Below, piece after piece: positions 7,901 to 8,382 of a stretch of 8,382 bases of DNA. The DNA is from Mailhella sp. Its GTDB lineage: Bacteria; Desulfobacterota; Desulfovibrionia; Desulfovibrionales; Desulfovibrionaceae. Every line of letters starts with the position of its first letter. Position 1 is the stretch's first letter. The translations under genes and the position numbers were made by a program. The notes beneath the pieces are model-generated. The model saw only the letters and a list, made by a program, of their open reading frames with translations. It was not told the DNA's origin and did not search any database. The stretch is taken from positions 1 through 8,382 of the forward strand of contig JAGAZG010000090.1 in assembly GCA_017940105.1 (NCBI GenBank). The letters run 5' to 3'.

Positions 7901-8283
7901 CCCTGGCTGTCAGACGCGGTTGTGCCTCATTCCCCATGTCAGTGCCTGTCAGTGAAAAACTGATTGAAGAGATGACAGAAGACCTTGCCTGGTACGCATC
8001 CCTGCCGGAAGCCAGACTATGGCTTGAAACAGGCTCTCCCGAACGGGAGCTGTTAGATGTGCAGGGCCGGGCCCATCGTGTGGATTTGCTAGCAGACGAC
8101 GGGTCAGAACTCACGGCAGTGGAGTACAAGACCGGTACGCCCGGTCTTCTGCCAAACGACGTTCACCTGCAGCAGCTGAAAGGTTATCTCTCCCTCATCC
8201 ATGCTGCAGAACAGCGACCTGTACGAGGCGTTCTCGTCTACCTGGATCGCAGGCAGATCCATTATGTATCCCTGGAGGAATAA
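4975..8283 (+). CDS. RecB/AddA-type UvrD-family helicase with C-terminal RecB nuclease domain
   Basis: This is the 1102-residue catalytic subunit of a RecBCD/AddAB-like complex, which unwinds and resects double-strand DNA ends for RecA-dependent repair. Superfamily 1A helicase motifs are intact: I ASAGAGKT (9-16, Lys15), Ia AITFTNAAAEEM (56-67), II DEFQDT (381-386), III VGDVKQSIYGWRGGD (411-425), IV NWRS (452-455), V VMTMHKAKGLAFD (750-762) and VI MYVSMTRAR (819-827). The C-terminal PD-(D/E)XK nuclease has GTLIHH (953-958), RVDLL with Asp1037, VEYKTG with Glu1050 and Lys1052, and QQLKGY (1066-1071), so both activities look functional. The ATG at 4975 puts motif I nine residues in, as is usual. 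AAGGA directly abuts it, so initiation probably relies on coupling to pfkA, which ends four bases earlier. An in-frame TTG at 4906 is less likely. Residues about 180-340 are poorly recognisable. AddA is likelier than RecB given the neighbour. Confidence 0.93.
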   Translation: MGELRQIRASAGAGKTYTLTSLFMEKLHDAVWDRSSRGCILERSAEESYGWQEILAITFTNAAAEEMRGRLLVRLKEIGLRNSSIQNSRPDKHAWTAAQARDAVDMILRSYSALNMRTIDSLLNLIVRLSALDLQIPPEFEPSFNNDDVTGPVFDDLAEQARCGENALTGMFRFACRLMLDDPGETGFLCGKSMRSRVMQTASVMLDYGSTGIATGNEAQQIVDSFHAQLTSTAKALLSAIQSLSVNAHLLRALEKCSLSRSVFQLPDSKMLDKNSLDDCLNKCSRGMASPDAVALYEKLTKLYRRTPVFKGALHLLPFTDLGHAVLEELPACMGRRGVIPFSQVARMALAALHVNEADPELGVSRILCRLGTPFSHILIDEFQDTSRSQWEVLRPFAGEALSGGGSLTIVGDVKQSIYGWRGGDSSLFNEIDQDPAIAVAHSGKSETLKENWRSRKHIISWNNTFFSPLREKTFVCRLWEELHCPDEHLLREQQKLLSDAFADTEQNPSPCTKDEGHVTVSRWKPCTDRQQEDQLLRELVLCRVTELRQRGFQPRSICILTRSNAQCQMAAKWLLESGLPVVTESSLLIAEQPVIAELISLLRFLDSPDDNPQFWSFVSGRHLIPPEFRPSQEELAEWALTCKNKAKDDKLLLAGFKKRFPACWHACIEPLISETGLITPYDLVSELLKRWHTGERCPDQLGFLLRMLEILHDAEEKGMTDLPSFLAYWDKAGSIERVPMPENMNAVRVMTMHKAKGLAFDVVLLPWMNSRLCPGHKEILPWQDEESGRILLAPACEAMGRMWHEKILANARESINLMYVSMTRARIELHCFLPYPDEKEGRDGAFLRMLGIMLDTLARNHHQHTAIAPLLGDMNHAPAEGEMLSWGIPECPDPSSGKLHENTVDGKHPCLTPLKCKEKTTGESWRPMQWLPKLSLFRSNLHDMQWSPKKRGTLIHHCLEYLNVGNGQSMSAAAALAVRRGCASFPMSVPVSEKLIEEMTEDLAWYASLPEARLWLETGSPERELLDVQGRAHRVDLLADDGSELTAVEYKTGTPGLLPNDVHLQQLKGYLSLIHAAEQRPVRGVLVYLDRRQIHYVSLEE

Positions 8284-8382
8284 TGGCGGGCAGCCCTTTC
8301 ATCATCATTCCATGGAGCAATGATTTCCTGCGAGGCATGCAGCAGGCGGTCTGGAAGCTGACAGGCGGACATCCAGGAAACG
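8283..8382 (+). CDS. Start of a probable AddB-like partner subunit (partial)
   Basis: The first 33 codons run off the window. The peptide begins MAGSPFIIIPWSNDFLRGMQ, a short hydrophobic strand followed by W-x-x-D-F-L. This resembles the opening of AddB/RecC-like subunits, where a beta-strand ending in Pro-Trp or Pro-Phe leads into an early helix. Its ATG shares the last A of the helicase stop (TAATG, 8281-8285), and GGAGGA at 8274-8279 is a good ribosome binding site, so the two subunits are probably translated in a coupled, near-stoichiometric way. The identification rests mostly on position next to an AddA/RecB-type gene; 33 residues are too few to prove it. Confidence 0.6.
   Translation, partial: MAGSPFIIIPWSNDFLRGMQQAVWKLTGGHPGN

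Overview
The window is a compact, almost fully coding, single-strand (+) stretch of a bacterial chromosome. A 13-span ArnT-type glycosyltransferase and PlsY indicate a Gram-negative bacterium, as ArnT-type enzymes act on the periplasmic face of the inner membrane. The moderately GC-rich composition, the gene mix and a clade-X type phosphofructokinase would fit a Desulfovibrio-like member of the Desulfobacterota. That placement is an inference from general familiarity, not something the sequence proves.

Layout: the probable 3' end of an unrecognised gene (1-209); a large integral-membrane glycosyltransferase of the ArnT/PMT family (280-2526) with unusual hydrophilic extensions at both ends; plsY (2523-3134), overlapping it by an ATGA start/stop; a 111-base gap with a possible promoter and three consecutive perfect hairpins directly before the ribosome binding site of a short-form hibernation promoting factor gene (hpf, 3246-3572); a strong intrinsic terminator (3606-3631); an ATP-type 6-phosphofructokinase of the PPi-like group II (pfkA, 3678-4970); a RecB/AddA-type helicase-nuclease (4975-8283) four bases downstream; and the first 33 codons of the next gene (8283-8382), probably the AddB-like partner, whose start overlaps the preceding stop (TAATG).

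There seem to be two transcription blocks. The first is envelope and phospholipid synthesis (glycosyltransferase, PlsY) running into hpf and ending at the terminator. hpf may also have its own promoter within the end of plsY. The second is pfkA followed by the double-strand-break repair pair, tightly spaced and probably translationally coupled. Linking a glycolytic enzyme with a recombination nuclease has no obvious functional logic and may simply reflect shared transcription.

I see no mobile element, CRISPR array, tRNA, rRNA or defence island, and no clear sign of recent transfer. All complete genes are recognisable housekeeping families with intact motifs. The features most worth following are the triple-hairpin leader of hpf, the terminal extensions of the glycosyltransferase, and the G/K signature of the phosphofructokinase.
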